A DNA stretch of 64,000 nucleotides from Anarhynchus alexandrinus. Lineage: Eukaryota; Chordata; Aves; Charadriiformes; Charadriidae. The first letter of the stretch is position 1; each line of letters begins with the position of its first letter. The notes under the pieces are model-generated. The model was not told the DNA's origin. It made no database searches and was given only the letters and a program-made list of their open reading frames with translations. Both the position numbers and the translations under genes were made by a program. This document shows positions 10,731 through 25,089 of this stretch, one piece after another. The stretch is from the NCBI GenBank assembly GCA_008711295.1, contig VUYV01000036.1, positions 1,451,870-1,515,869 of the forward strand, given 5' to 3'.

Positions 10731-13700
10731 CCTGCCCACAGTCTGGGCTGACAGGACACAAGCTAGGTTCATTATGGAAGCCTGACAGGCAAGTTAGTGT
10801 GCTGTTGGATTAATATAAATCCCATTTAAGATTATAAATCTGGCTCACGTCACCCATCATTTTTTTTTTTTCAGACAACAGCTTACTCTGAGATTGCATT
10901 ATGATGTCTGTTTTTATATTTCTGCTTTATATTCACAGTCTCCCCTCTGCTCATAGTAGGAATGCAACAACCTTGAAATGAGTGTCACTCCCTAAGTCAT
11001 CTGTGAAACACTGGTACATCTTCTGACAGCTTGAAACCTGTTCTTAGCTCTTCTTGTTGAAAGGTGGGATTGACTGTTCATCTCTGACTCAGCTCTCAGC
11101 CATGGAAACACCCTGGCAATGAAATCACCTGCAGGACAGGAGGTACATGTGCAAAAGTCTGAGCCTGGGCATGAGGCAGGTACCTCCACACACTTGGGAT
11201 CAAGAGTTCGGAGTCATCCCACGATCAGGGAAAGTGCCTGAAGTACCTCTCTTTGTCAGAACTAAACAAGGTTCACAGTTGCCTTTTAAAATGAAGCTGG
11301 AATTAGGGGAGCTACTGCTTATCCCTTATGATGAACTAGCTGTATAGCTTGCTTTCAGGCTTGAGCCTCATTTAGTCACTGAATAAAAACAGAGCAAGGA
11401 GCAGAGGTATCTCATCTCCACAGAGCTGATGGTTAGGGTACACCTCAACATGAGACTTCAATTCCCGCAAGCTGCAGACAGCATTTAACTCAGATCTCTC
11501 ATTTCCTGGGTGAGTCCAAGCAACTCTTGAAACACCTGAGTTTTAAAAAGAAATGGTCCCATGTGTGTTGTGAAGTCTTGACCCAACATCCTCCATGACT
11601 GAGATGGGAAGCCACTTGAGTTTGTAGCCCTGTCAGTTTTGGGTGTGGAGTAAATACTCAGAGCGGAAGGTCCAAAAAGCAGAACTCTGGAGAACATATA
11701 AAAGAAAAGGGTATACTGAAGGTTTTAGGCACTTCCAGGATTAGAAGGATGTTTTTCACAGATGGACATAAGGTCATTTTTTCCTTACAGTAAATACTAA
11801 GTAAAGCCAATTCCTTTGCCAGCAGCATCATCACAGAGCAGGGGCTCTGTCACTGCTTCTGAGTTTGTTCCTTCCTCTTATTTTTCAGAAGGTTGGGGGC
11901 AAGACATTTAGGGCTTGGTTCACACTGTAGTGAGGGTCTTAATAAAGCGAAGTAAATGGAGCGCCTGTATGTTAAGTGCCCGTATCTTTGGAAGCAACTG
12001 TTGCTTTGAGCGTAAGAGAAGCCATTCACCATGTGCTTGTTTCCATACAAACATCTGTTATGCAGAGAAATTGTCGCTGGCCTACAAACCCTGTTTTTCT
12101 ACCATCCTTTTCATTGCTGAATTGGCCAACTGTGAAAGACTAAGTTATTAAATATTTGAAGCTAATTGATACTTTACCACAGAATTAATGTTAGAACTGA
12201 CAACAAATAAAAAATGTATGCCCTGCAGAAGCAGGATGCACATCATCTGTCTGTGGGTAAGGAGAGAAATCCTTATTAGATGCATTTGGAGTAGCAGGAT
12301 GAGACACATGGATCAATACAATGACATTCACATACCAGTAATCTTTACTTGCTTGCAAACCATCTGTTATGATTTTGAGGACAGCTTTGGCATTACCCAT
12401 AGCATAGTGAGTGTGAAGGAGCTTCTCCTGGCTTGTGCCCCTGTGGAACTCCCATCCCACCTGCACAGGGGGAGCAGCCTTGCAGAGGGACTCCTGCGGT
12501 TTGAGGGAAGAGTGGCCCATGCCGGCGTCCTGGGCAGACAAGGCAGCACCTCTGCTCCGCTCTGCTCTGCTCTGGATCACCATTCCCTGGAGCCTCATGT
12601 ACATCTCTTCTGCTGGGTTTCCTGAAATCACTCCTAACACTTGTCAGACCTTAAAGGAAAAGGCACCACAAACATCTTACTATATTTAAAAACCAGGTGA
12701 CTATAATTTTGCTTCTACGTGTCTTGCAGGTAGCAGACGGTCTAACTGTCTCTCAGGGAATTTTAAAGAGTTCTCCAGAGCTGAAATACAGTCATTGACA
12801 AGTCCTGTCCTCAGGCTTGCAAAAAAAAAAAAGAAATTTATTTTAGGTAAAATCTCATCCTAATATCCCAAATTCAGCTGCTTTTTCCTGTTAAGACAGC
12901 TTTGACAGCAATGTCAGTTTAAGGGTTTCTGCCCATCTCTCCAACTCAGCCAGTCGGGTCACAGCTGCCTCTCCACATGATATCCCCACCAAGCACCATT
13001 GCTTTTAGGATTGGGCTAAAACCGATCATTGAACTGGCTTAAAAAAAACAACCAACCAAACCCCAAGAAATATTTTGGTGGAAAGCCAAGAATTAGTGGC
13101 CAGGGACAGAAAGAGAAATTTCTTAAGCCAATGTGGCCACCAGAACTACTGTTTCAAAAACTATGGCTTCAGTTAGCTCATGTATATAAATCCACAAAAG
13201 GGGCTCTGTAATCTTCTATCCTAAAAACTGACTTACAAAGCTGCTTCTTGTGTCATGTGAAATTTTGGTTAACTCAGCTTCTTTTTAATCACATAATATT
13301 ACTTTTGCAGTGTCCTACCTAGCCGGCCAGTGCCAGCCTTAATGCTTTGTCAGCACTAAACAAATTATTTACATTAGACAACGGTATCTCTTCTTGTCAG
13401 ACAAACAGGAGATCCTGAGCCATCTGTGGACTTACACTGTTTGAGTACAGCACCATTTTAGATCTCTTTCGCTGCTTCAATGTACAAATGAAGAAAATAA
13501 ATGAGAGCCATTATTAACTCGTGATAAAGCCAGTCTCTATTACACATTAAGATAAATGAGCTGGCGTAGTGGCATTCCTGTCTCAGTTGACCCCCTTCCT
13601 GGCTTCCTATCATTTTCAGCTCTGTTTTCTCCTCAGCATTGTCCTTATTCAGGCAATACTAGGAGCAGCCAGAGAATTTTCCTGGTAATCACACAACAAA

Positions 13701-14845
13701 CTGCCTGATAGATTTTTGAGACTGTAGACGAAGATTCTCTGCTACTTGCACAGCATTTTTTAAACTAGCCAAAGAGCCGCTCCTTACAAAAGCAAAATTA
13801 ATGTTCACCTCTCTTGAAGAATTCAGCAGTTGAATTCTTATCTGCTGAACTAAAAGCTGACATCAGAGCTTTTAAAAAGGGAAGCGATATTATAATAGGG
13901 AAAGCAAGAAGATTTCTGAAAGTTGCAGAAGCTTCAGCATACTTTTACATTAACTCTCTGTGGGCTGCGGCCAGTGCCCATTTTGACTACTTAGAGATGA
14001 CGGATGAGAATGAGAGTGTTACAGGAAAGTAGTAATATAGATTTTCTTGACAGCAAGTAATAGAGAATGCTTCTGCACCACTGCTTTAAAACAATTGTGA
14101 ACACCATCCATGTGCATCAAATACAGATTATGGTTGTTACAGATACCAGCAGATTTAAAATAAGCCTGTCTTTGGAGTCAGCAAAACACTATTTTAACAA
14201 AAGGGAAAAAAAGTATTTTTGCTGTAGTGGCTATGAAGGAGCTGTGATAATCCATAATAACCTCATCTTCCATTATCCATAGAACTAAATTACAGTAATC
14301 AACCCCAAATAACACATTTTTCTTAAACAGAGACAACTAACCTTAACCATGAGATTTTGTTTGATCCAAAGAACAGTTGTGCGGATCCAAATCCATACTA
14401 GCTCAGCAGGTCACCTGATGCTACTAATTTGGCAGCTGTACAGTGGTGTCACAGAAAACATACTTAAACAAGTACTCATAAAAGGGCAAACAGTTCTGGT
14501 TTGTCGGAAGCAAAACTTTATGTTGTGAAAGCTCAAGGGAAGCTTTGCTCTCTCCAGTGTGCAGAGATAATGGGGCCCATGTGGACTGTATTTTCAAAAG
14601 AGTCCAGGCAGATGATTGCTGGTTGTCTAGAGTAATTCAGGTTTGGGATTTGTGAAAGCAATTCAAGCTTAGATAGTGATATTTTAAAAAACAGTTTTTA
14701 CAATCCCACTGAAAGAAAACCCAAAATGATTCCAAGCTGCTTGCTAAAATTGTGATGCTCTAAGTAATTTTAAAATAATTTTACTAGAGGTACATGGTCA
14801 GAGTGTGTTCTCAGGAATCTGTTAGTTAAACCTGGCAGAAGAATA
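10731..14845. other. Unique noncoding sequence
   Basis: No repeat family or exon is recognised. Noteworthy items are T and A runs (10861-10871 and about 12821-12832) and a locally GC-richer island at about 12420-12610 that is open on both strands (frames of 145 and 149 codons in opposite directions). Overlapping open frames in a GC-rich patch are expected by chance. The minus frame lacks any motif I know. Confidence 0.45.
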
Positions 14846-14847
14846 GA

Positions 14848-14890
14848 ACCATAGAATCATAGAATCATCTATGAAGGTTAAAAGACAATT
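14848..14890 (-). mobile_element. CR1 LINE 3' tail, minus strand
   Basis: The words 'catagaatcatagaatcat' then 'ctatgaaggtta' are the reverse complement of the CR1 octamer tail and the start of its 3' block. Only some 40 bp can be followed before similarity is lost, so this is a short 5'-truncated copy. It is the only CR1 in the window pointing left. Confidence 0.8.
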
Positions 14891-17800
14891 CTTGCATTTC
14901 AGGACATTGCTCATTTGTTTCTACTCAGAGTAGCTATTTCCAAATTCTCAAAGAGACAGAAAAAACTCATCTCTATAATGAAAGGCTCATCCAGCTGACT
15001 TGCAGCAAGAGCTCAAACCCACTGGATCAGGCTACATCAGTACTCTAAACATGTCAGGCTCTGTTCCGGCCTCGGGCTCTCCCTGGACAGTGCCCAGACT
15101 TTGGCTGTGCCAGAAATAGTGTTAACAGTTTGGATTGCTGCATGCCAGTGCTTGTGTCTCTGCCTTGGCCTTGTTTAGTGTCTTCATACAGGTTATTGGT
15201 CCTGGGGTTCAGGTATGCTGCTTCCTTCATATCTTGATCCATTCCAGAGAATGGAAAATAGTTCTCCCTCTCGCACCATATTAGCTCTCCATTTGGCTTA
15301 GCCAGCTTTCATGGATGCTCCTCTGCTACCCTTTGGGTATCATAAAGGACAGACGATGGGAAGTTGGGACGCTTGGTATGGAATCCTGGAGCCAGCTTTG
15401 TGGAGTTGCACCACCAGCACTATTCCTAGTGGCAAGGTGCCTTGCCATTACCCAGCTACCTCAAAATCACTCCTTGCTCAAGCCAAGTTCAACGATTTTT
15501 TTTACACTTTACACCACCCAAAATACACAACAGTCATGAATGTTTAAAAAAGACACAGATGAAAAAATGGAAGAAAAACCTGCCTTAATCTACTTGTAGT
15601 AAGACTAAATTAGAAAAGTGTCTCTTATCTTCCTTATACAGCTCACCTGTTGTGGACCGTCTCTGATGAGATGGCTGTCAGAAGCTCTTTTTTTTTTGCA
15701 CTTGCCTTGTATTTCAAATTGCATTTATTAGTGAGAACTCCATACTAGTCGAGCTTGTTAGCTAATGTCCCTCTTGAAGTCCTTTGTCAGTTCTGGACAG
15801 ATTTCACCTTTCTTCCAGGAGCAAATTTTATTTCCTCTTTACCTGGCGATAATCCAGAGTTTCCTCTGAAGCAGAACAAACATTTTTCCACTTTCTTGAG
15901 GTGCAAATATCTCTTTGCTAAACCAGATGTCATCTTCTGTTCTGGGCTTGCTAATTAATAACTATTTGCATCAACAGTGGATAAAAGTATTCTGAGTGAT
16001 TTGTTTGTCACCCTGTATGCATGTCTCCACATGAAACCGTTTCATCTGGTGAACGTTATATTACAACTCAATTTTGAACACTGATGCAAACATTAAAATT
16101 GACTACATCCATATAGGCCATAATTGCCTCTTTCTTGAAATTAAGGTCTTTGGGGCCATACAGGGTCTGAGGGGACTAACCCCTAACACCTTCCTTCTTC
16201 TAAATGCCCAGGGTGATTCTGGTGCGGTCCCTGCAATGAACAAACACAGCCTGGCTTTCATGGGCTGCTGTGTCTTCAGGCTCTTAAACAGATGTCTGTG
16301 ACTGAGTCATGGTAGGATGGGCAGACGATGACTCCCTCTGAAGCTCAGACTGTGAAAAAAGTGGTCTTCCATAATCTCCAACTCTGTTTCACTTTGTAGA
16401 AAACAGGTGCGTAATTGAGAAGAAGTATCTCAAGGTGACAGCTGAGTGTTTACACACCTGTGTGTATTCAGTCCTTTCTTCCTTCTTTCACAGTGATGCA
16501 CAGATACGAATTTTGTTAAAATTCCAGTGAAACCTCAGGGGGCTATGATGTACCTGATATTGTTTAAAAGAAAACATAGGGTGAAAGCCTAATATGGACA
16601 AAGTTGGTGTGAAAATGTGCTGGTAGGTCAGTCACTCTTTTATATAACACAGTAAATCAACATTTTTTTTCCTGGCTGAACCCTCATCAGTCTGAACTCA
16701 TCCTTTTGCATGACTGCCTAGTTTCAAGGTGTGAATCTCACGGGCAGGAGGTGAATAACAGGACGGGTGTTTGCCAGGAGCCTGATTTCTGTCCGTTACA
16801 CGAATGCATTTGTGTAAGCCCAGCTCCTGACAGGTGAGTGCTCTGTCCCAGTGAGCAGAGCTGTTGAGTCTCCAAATCCCTTGCCCGTACAGGCTTTATA
16901 AATCTGATACCATTTATCCTTGTCTGGAAACTAAGACATAGAATGATAAACCTGGTCGTGATTATTTAAGCTTGAAGAAAGCCAAAAATTCCCAGATAAA
17001 GTTGCTTTTCTTACCCTAAAGCTTGCATTGGCTAAGAACAGAAGAACCAAAAATGAATCCCCTTACCCAAAATAAACTTACTAGACGTCTTTTCAGAATT
17101 TAAAAATTATCATCAAAAAGCAGGAAGTTTCCATTTTCATTAAAAGAAAGATATCATTGCTGTTCACTAGAGTAAGCATGACAGAATGGGATTTTTGTGG
17201 AGGAGTGTGTGTTTGAACTTCAAGACCTGTTTCTTGTATCTTCATGGCAGGCTCAAAGTGAGATGGGTCAATAGTGATTTCTTCTGATACTCGGTCCTGT
17301 GTTGAGCACCAAACAGCGGAGGATGAATAACAGTTTGTAGCATGAGGTGCTGTCTCTGGCTATGAGCTGCTGTAGAGGAACTACCATTGGGCTCCTCTGC
17401 AGAGAGCAGAATAGCACAACTTTGAACATAACTCCTAAGATGTGATCTGGTTATAAAGGAATATGTTGCTGTCATGTAAGAGGGACTAGTTAGATTTCAG
17501 CCTTCCTCTAGTATGTCCATCAAATCTTTACCCTTCTTATTTACTCAGCAATTAGGATCTTGATGCATTATCTTCATAGTTTCACATTTTCCCATATCAT
17601 TAACAGCCCAGAGGAACAGCTTTATGTATTGAACAGTATAAGGGACATGCAGCCAGAAGAGAAAAAAGAATCTGCAGAATCACAAGTTAGGCATTGCCTT
17701 ACTGTACTTTTAGATGTTGCCAGCAAGCATAATGAACATACTACCTGGTAGAAATTGCAAAATCTGGGTATGTATCTTAAATTTGATCTCTCAGGTAAGG

Positions 17801-17894
17801 AAGGCATCAGACAGAATTTCCTGCAGTCAGGTCCCTCTCCTAATTATTGGTGCCTGCAGCCATTCCTTCCAGGCATGAGCAAGGTAACTTAGAA
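14891..17894. other. Unique noncoding sequence
   Basis: Nothing recognisable is seen. Open frames are short (60-78 codons) and overlap on both strands. No splice-bounded frame stands out. Confidence 0.45.
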
Positions 17895-17897
17895 AAG

Positions 17898-17992
17898 GTA
17901 TAGTAACTAGTGGTTAGAGCACTCACCTGGGAAGCAGAAAAAAACGTATTTGAACGACCTGGATTTTGTAGGGATCCCAGGTCTGCAGGCAT
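17898..17992 (+). mobile_element. MIR-like tRNA-derived SINE head (degenerate)
   Basis: The segment contains 'agtggttagagcactcac', which matches the tRNA-derived 5' part of MIR-class SINEs (A-box region, 'agtggttaagagca' in the family). About 40 bases later 'tttgaacgacct' sits where the B box (GGTTCGAATCC) is expected, in decayed form. The central core and LINE-derived tail are not recognisable. It is not a functional tRNA gene: no acceptor stem or complete cloverleaf can be drawn. Confidence 0.6.
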
Positions 17993-18967
17993 CCCCTGAA
18001 ACTGCCTGCTAAAACAAGGCAACAAAAGCAAGCGTTGGCTGTGCTCTCGACCTGGGCAATCTTGGCTGTCCCCAGATTGGGCAGCTTTTGCACATGCCTG
18101 ACAGCAGGACTTTCTGGTGTTCAGGAAATTCTAGTATCACAAAATGGTGGTTTGAGGATGTGTGAGCAACAGAAAGTTGCCAGGTGTGCAAATTTGGCCA
18201 CTCAGTCCTACAAATGTGCCATCCTTCTTGGATCTAGTCCTGGTGTGAAGAGTGATGTACTACTAGGCTAGGGAACAGACCTTTTAGGATGCAAGAAAAA
18301 TCTAGTGTGGAAATGGACTTCAGAGACCAGCCTAGTAAACACTCTGACCCCATCTATTTTGGGATTAAGGAGCTCATGCACAATTAGGCAGGACTTAAGC
18401 GCTTGAATCCTTTAGTGGTTTGTGCTCGATGTTAACAGCACATTTACAATAATTACTTACTCTCTTTCCTTTCCGGATGGGAAACACTGAAAGAAGAACT
18501 GCCTGATCTTTTGTTCACATGCCACTGTCTTTTCAAAGTCAGGGATTAATCTTTCCCTGGCTTCTACCTCTTTCTTCATCTGCCATTGCACGGAGTCGGG
18601 CTTCCTCACCAGGCAATAGTGTCTCACAAAGGCAGGAAATTCCTCAACAAATGCAACTTTCTTACTCCACTTTGGGTGTTAAAGAGGTACTGGATGTAAG
18701 TCTGGACCCACTTTCTTCTTGACAGCTTTAGGCCAGTGAATCACAGTCTTTCTGTCACTCAGGAGGAGGGTTTCAGAGTACTGGCGTCCCAGTCCTCACC
18801 CTCATGCTCATTATCTAGATTCACTGCAGTTGAAGATTATCAGGTTTTTCTCTGAGCCATAAACCATTACTCGTCCAGAATTTATTGGCTTCAAAACAAA
18901 GAACTTTTTTATAGAGGAATAACGGGAATATTTTCCTCTGGATTTAGGATTTAGTTGTAGTTTAACT

Positions 18968-19010
18968 ATTTCTTCTACTACTTCTTTCTTCTACTATTTC
19001 TTCTACTTTG
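18968..19010. repeat. Short tandem array, unit about TTCTTCTACTA
   Basis: Three imperfect copies of a 'ttcttctact(a)' unit lie in succession, separated by short pyrimidine spacers. Confidence 0.7.
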
Positions 19011-20301
19011 ACTTTCAGCACTTGTTTTAAGTTTTTTTCCAAAATGTCTGCTCTTATTAGTGGGAACACTATCCTGCACCCTTGTTTCTGACATTTCTGT
19101 TGCCCTCCTTCAGTGGATATTTGCAGACCTAAACAAAGAGGAGGAATGAACCAACTGCAGCCCTAGGTTACACTCACTGTATCAAAACTTAATAGGAAAT
19201 AAGCAGTAAGTTATTAGTAAATTATAGTATTAATTTTTTCAACTGAAGTGTAAAGTAGATACTTCTGACTGAAAGTCATAGGATTAATCCCAGGCTTATT
19301 TTATGTGCCAGAAGTTAAAATTAAGCTCAGTCAAGCATCTCAGTTTTATTTTGTAAACTCTGACAAATATTCTGGACCATGCTGCTTTTGTCATTTGGTG
19401 ACAGTACACAATAAGAGAGGCTATTGTTTTTGTTTGGTGAGAAAGCATACACAATTGTTTCAGGAACTTCTAATACACAATTATCAAACCAGGAATTGGA
19501 GCTCAGTTACAGAATCAAAAAGGGTACTGATCAGCTACCATCATACTAACAAGTCTGCTGCCATTACTTGTAGGAAACTAAATACTGTGCAACTGATCTG
19601 TATCCTTATTAACTTTTGATTTTACATTTTAAGGACTTTTTTTTGACTTTTATTTATGCTGTTTTGCACTGCCCTAGCATTTGAATTTAATGGCTTCGGA
19701 GATCAGTATGCTCTTAATTTGAATAACAATCAGATGCTAAGTTTGGGAAATACGATTAAAAAACTCAAAAGTCCTTAGAATTTGCTTGTTTTGTTTAAGT
19801 GTATTTTCTGAAGCCAGCGGCTCGCCAGCAGTTACTACATAAGTGAGTACAAACACCTGGGAGACTGCCAGATATCCCCAAACTGAATTTAGCTCAGAGT
19901 CACTAGAGCACAATATCCTCTCACTTTGGAGGAAACAGACAGACCTCAGATAGGTTTGGGTGTACCATCTGACTTGCCATCAGTAGGGAAGGGTTGGGTT
20001 TTCTCTATAAATGTTCAATACAGTGGTATTTTCCAAGTAAAATTTGCACAGTGAAGGAGTCAAATACCAGCAGTGAAATATCTAAAAGTGCATGGAGTGC
20101 TTAATCCATCACCCATGTGGCACGGCAGATGTAGAACACTTCAACGTTTTTATTTTTATGGTATGCACTCTGTTATATTGAAGTGTTTTTCCTGCCCTGC
20201 TCAGCTTTGCTTTATTTCCATAATATATTCGAAGTAGATCCTTTATTCCATCTTTTCAATGTGTTTTTGAAATTTTTTTTAGTGAGATTAATTTATTTTT
20301 A

Positions 20302-20318
20302 TGTGTGTGTGTGTGTGT
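20302..20318. repeat. TG dinucleotide microsatellite
   Basis: Eight consecutive tg units inside a T-rich region. Confidence 0.9.
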
Positions 20319-20412
20319 ACTTCCATTTTCCTTATATCAGTTCCTTTTTTTTAAAAATCTCTTTCTTATATATGGTCCTTTTTTCATTCTTCGTAGTCTC
20401 CTTTGTTTTCTA

Positions 20413-20423
20413 CCCCCCCCCCC
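20413..20423. repeat. C homopolymer run
   Basis: Eleven consecutive C residues flanked by T-rich sequence. Run length is prone to sequencing error. Confidence 0.85.
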
Positions 20424-23400
20424 TTTTCCTATATTGTCTCCTCTCCATCCTCACAACTGCATTAAGATTAGCATCGAAAAATCAAGTTCTCCCAGCTTTA
20501 TTCTCCCTGTTCCCTGTACACAGTTCACTACTCTCCCCAGGATTTTCGTACTCTCTTAAAAGAGAATAAGCAATAAAGCCCTTTGTCTTCCTATCCTCTA
20601 TTTTTCTAGGGCATGGAGGTTAAGGGTGGGGCAGATATTCTGACAGTTTCTTCCTCATAATCTACTGGTCCAAGAAAGGACCAGATGTTTTTTAGGGCAT
20701 CATTGAAGGCAAAGTGGAGATGTGCCTAGTCAGGAGCAGTTGTCCCAGAACAGTGCCTGGCACAGCCCTCACACCAGTGGGTTTCTGGCCATTAAGACCG
20801 TTTGTTTGATGTCCCCAGTGAGCTGTTGGGCAGAAGAAAGGTGGGAGACATGGAGAGGTAAGATACCGCCTGTGGTGCAGGGCCTCTAAAGCCAGGCACA
20901 GAGGGAGGGGCAACTACACTGAATGGCCCCAAGAAATTAGCAGTGCCTGGTTATCCTAGTCCCGCTTGCCACTCCGAAGTCTGGGAATCATTCTGTCCAT
21001 GAAAGTCCCCATTTATCTGCAAGGCCTTGACACTAGGTATGGTTATTTGCGTTCAGCCCAAGGCCGTAGAAACCTATGGACCGTGTGGGATCCTTTCCTG
21101 ACAGGTCTCTCTGGGGTCCATTTACTCATAGTTGAAAGTTGACAAACATTTTACTACTCTGTCAAAGGGACTGGTTATTTTTTCAAAGTATTTTCTTCTG
21201 CCTTTTTACACTTGAAGGAGTATCTGGTTCCCTGGGTTTCTAACAAAACTAACCCAGCGAACGAAATCAGGTTGAATTATAGATAGTGTTCGTGGAAATA
21301 GGCATTTTAATAGGAAAATAAATAATTCCATCTGTGTAAGAGCTGTACTGAGAAAGATAAAGACCTAATTCAAACACAAACATCACAAATAATAGGAATG
21401 GGAGTTCAAAAGATTACTGGCAAAGGAAATTGCTTTTTCATACAACAGTAGTTGCCCTCCCTCTTCTCCCCCCAAGTTTTCCATGACAAAAAGTTTATAT
21501 TTATCTAGTTAAAATTTAGATAGTTTAGAATGCTGCAGGTTCCCAAATGTGCTGGCCCAGGAGAATACCTGCAGACAACACAGCGCATTACATGTTTTAA
21601 AGACAGGGATTTTTATGAATGTAATGGAATAAATATTGTGGTGATGACATGACTATATAAAACAATCTTCTGATATTATTTCCCAGCAGAGGTGTTCCTC
21701 AGTTATTCTGTATTTCAATTTGCAAAACTCTTCCCAGACTCCTGCAGCTCTGCAAAATGTAGCTCTCACAGAAACACTGCCGAGGAGAGGCAAAGCCATC
21801 ATGAAGCTGATAGTCCCTACATTAACACTGTGTATAATCATATTCCTTTCCAGCGACCTTTACGTGGAGGCACCAGTTCAATTCGGTTATTAGCGTGGAC
21901 TTGACCTTTTCTTCAAATTAATTAGCATAAACCCTCACACTTCATAACAGTTAAAGCCTCCATCTGAAGCACACACAACCAAGACTCCATGATACACTGA
22001 CAATAGGGAGCTAACTTTTCCCAGAGTTTCTCCTGGAGAAATAGTCATCTAACTTAAAGGCTTTCTGCTAATTAATTCCTCTGCTTGACATTCTGGAACA
22101 GGGAGGACAAAAAGCCCTGTCCTAATGAGATATTTGTAGGAAGACGTGTCTCTCTAAAATATCCCAGAATTTCATGTTACAACTAAAACATGTGGCACAG
22201 CTCCACAGTAATTTAGACCCAAGCTACCATTCTCTCCATCTCTTTTATCAGCCACAGGACTCCCTGTGGTGTCTCAGCTGACCTATGGAGAAGCAGTATT
22301 CTTACATTAAAGTGTCACTTAATTTGTCCTGTAGGTCTGCTCCTGAAACTTCTTACCTTTAGTCCATATTAATAGGCAAGTATATATCTATATATATTTA
22401 CACACCAACACCAGGTCTTGGTAAGCAGTCAGCCTAGACATTTCACTACAAGACTTTGCCCTCAGCCCCAGATTCTTCCCTTAAGAAAATTTCTGCCTCC
22501 TTTAATTCCCAAGAGAAAGGACTGTCTTGCAATATGCCTGAAATAGTAATACATGTTCTTTATGGCAGACCAACAGTATTTCTTTGGCCATAAACACCCC
22601 CTCCCCAAACCCCAAACTGAATCTTTGCTTCCTCTGTGGGTAACTAAATTATTAAAAATTTACTACTTCAAAAAATAAAAGAAAATAATACTTTCGAAGT
22701 TCTCCCAGGCCCTTCCTGGTTTAATGCTTTGTCCAGCTATTAGAAAGGCGTAAGCTGGGTCTGTGATTTATCAGAGCAGGTGGAGTGCAGCACGGACATT
22801 TCTGTTGCAGTTATGAAGCACACTGTATTTTACCCAAGGACATTAGACTTCCAATTCATTTATAATTTCTCTTCCCTTATGAGATTCTTTTTTAAGATAT
22901 TGTATCTCCTGTTTCCAGTAGTCAGAACCTCTGCTTCTTTCTCACAATAACATTCTGAAGTTTTCTTTGGGCTGAATTTTAGCCAACACATGTGGGCACA
23001 CATCACTGTAAAAAGGGAGATCTTAATGCTTCTTAGGCAAGGTTGGGGGAATTTAAAATCAAATCACTGCTGCTATTCCTTATAGCCAGAGGTTGCAGAA
23101 ACATGTGTAATTGCATTTTCCCTACTGGAAGGCAGTTGTATGAATATTTGTAAGCTTGTTTTTTCTGTTTTGACATCGGGAGTGCATATAGCAGCATATA
23201 AATTAGATACCACATTGAAATTCATAATTATGCCACTAATACTTTTTCTAGGGTATCCTTTTATTTTGTTTTTTATATATTTAAGCCTTTTCTTATTTTA
23301 AATATTTTCTGTTCTTTTACTCGATTTTACTGAAGGCTTTTCAACTTCTTTTGGAAGAAAAAAATAATTCATGGATGAACACAAAAGCCTGTGTTGTTGT

Positions 23401-25089
23401 TTTGTTGCTCTTAAAGCTCATTGTTAATTGGCAACATTTGTTTCAAGCTTGCAATTATATATATCACAGTAAAGCAACTAAGTTTACTGATAACTTAGGT
23501 GAAATTTCATGCATGTTTTGTTCAATTATACACAGCACACTGAAAAAATCTAAAGCTTCCAGATAATTTTCCAACAGTCAGAGATTTAGATTTACTAGTG
23601 ATTTAAGCAATTTGGTTTGTTCCTCAAGAAACATGTCTATTACTGCTAATTTGGAGAGACAAAAAGATGAAATTAGTACTGTTGAGCGACAGTTATAAAT
23701 TAATCTCCCAGGAGGAATTTTCTTTTGCAACCAGACCAAATTTTCCATCGATTAATTTCATTCCATTAAATCTACTTACTGCTTACTCTACTTCCATTAC
23801 TGAAACATTACTTAGTCGTGATACATATGCCTTCTTAATGTGAGCCATTTACTAAAGAAAAGCTTTTGCACTGTAGAGATATCAGGAAAGGTTCTGTGCA
23901 GTCTGAGTTCCAGCTCAAATTTCTTATTTTCCATGCTCTGCTGGAATTTGCATAGCAGAAAGGTATTTGTTGGATAAATAATACACTGAAATTATTATTA
24001 TTATACCAAACCCATATTTTTTCTCTCCTCTTCATAGTTAACATCTCATATCTTTGTAGAATATTCTATACCTTTTAAGCCATATTTTCTTTCTTCTGTG
24101 ATTCTATAGCTATATCATAAATGGTTTCAATTTCAACACTCTGGGATTTCTCCAGTAGATAAAAGATTGCTTCCACTTTGGGTCTGTGTAGCTCTCCTAG
24201 ATCTCTGGAAAAATCTGGATTCTCTGCGGTGTCCATACGCTCAGATTGCCTATGATTCCCCTCTAATACATTCCAGAAAATGAATAGCTTGCTAATCATT
24301 CTGAATATGCCAAAATTTACTTACTTGATTTTTAAATGACATCTGATTTATTTGCCGTTAGCATTAATAGACAACTTCATTAGGCATGACCTATAAAACC
24401 CCTCATGTTTTCCAAAATTCCAACCAGTGCTTCCTATAAAAACCATTACATGGATCCAAATCAATTCACCTCAGCTGCCAGCACTTATTATTAATTACCG
24501 AACACCCCAGCATTAGGATCACAGCAGGTAAAGTCTCTATAGATTGCAAACTTCCACCTGAGTCTGGTTAGCCGCAAGCTCTTGACATGTGACGAATGAG
24601 AAGTCAGGTCTCAGTCTGGATGCACTGCTGCATCCAGCTTCTGGCCTACATTAAATCAGAATCTATGATTTGGGCTTTTCCAAATGTGCCTGACAGGTGA
24701 GATGAAGGTTTTTGTGTGCTAATTTAATTACTGGGGAATGCTGTTGTTTGTTATCCATCACTCTTAATTTATTATACAAGGCCCTGCTTTAACTTTTGTA
24801 CTATGGTAATGACGGTTGTTTCCAATAACCAACCAAAAAAAGTGGATGTGAACACAATATCGCAATGAAAACTCAGTGAGGATTTCTATGAATGTATCAT
24901 AAAAGAAATATACTGTGTTTTTAGGTATTTTTTCCAAACTAATTTGCTACAAAAGAGGGATGTTGTTTCTGTCATTGGCAGTGAGCTCAGCAGACAGGGG
25001 ATATCAGATTATCCTCCCTCTGGAAGGAAACAGGAGACCTGGTTACCCAGGATTTAGAGAAGGCAGAGGTACTCAATGACTTTTTTGCC

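Larger units (their letters stand above)
17993..24970. other. Unique AT-rich noncoding sequence with simple repeats
   Basis: No transposon or exon is recognised across 7 kb. Visible features are a TTCTTCTACTA-type short tandem array (about 18968-19010), a TG run (20302-20318), an 11-base C run (20413-20423) in a strongly T-rich segment (20180-20440), a TA-rich stretch (22379-22400) and an ATT run (about 23991-24004). One minus-strand frame (24075-24299) has a more protein-like composition than its neighbours and is listed under findings. Confidence 0.45.

Noticed and set aside
12188..12640. Overlapping 145- and 149-codon frames on opposite strands
   Set aside because: Both strands being open reflects a local GC-rich patch with few stop codons. 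Neither product resembles a known protein.
17898..17992. Functional tRNA gene
   Set aside because: Only an A-box-like word and a decayed B box; no cloverleaf or acceptor stem, so it is a SINE remnant.
20183..20569. 128-codon Phe/Leu-rich frame resembling a membrane protein
   Set aside because: Hydrophobicity comes from a T-rich, low-complexity segment including a TG microsatellite and a C run.
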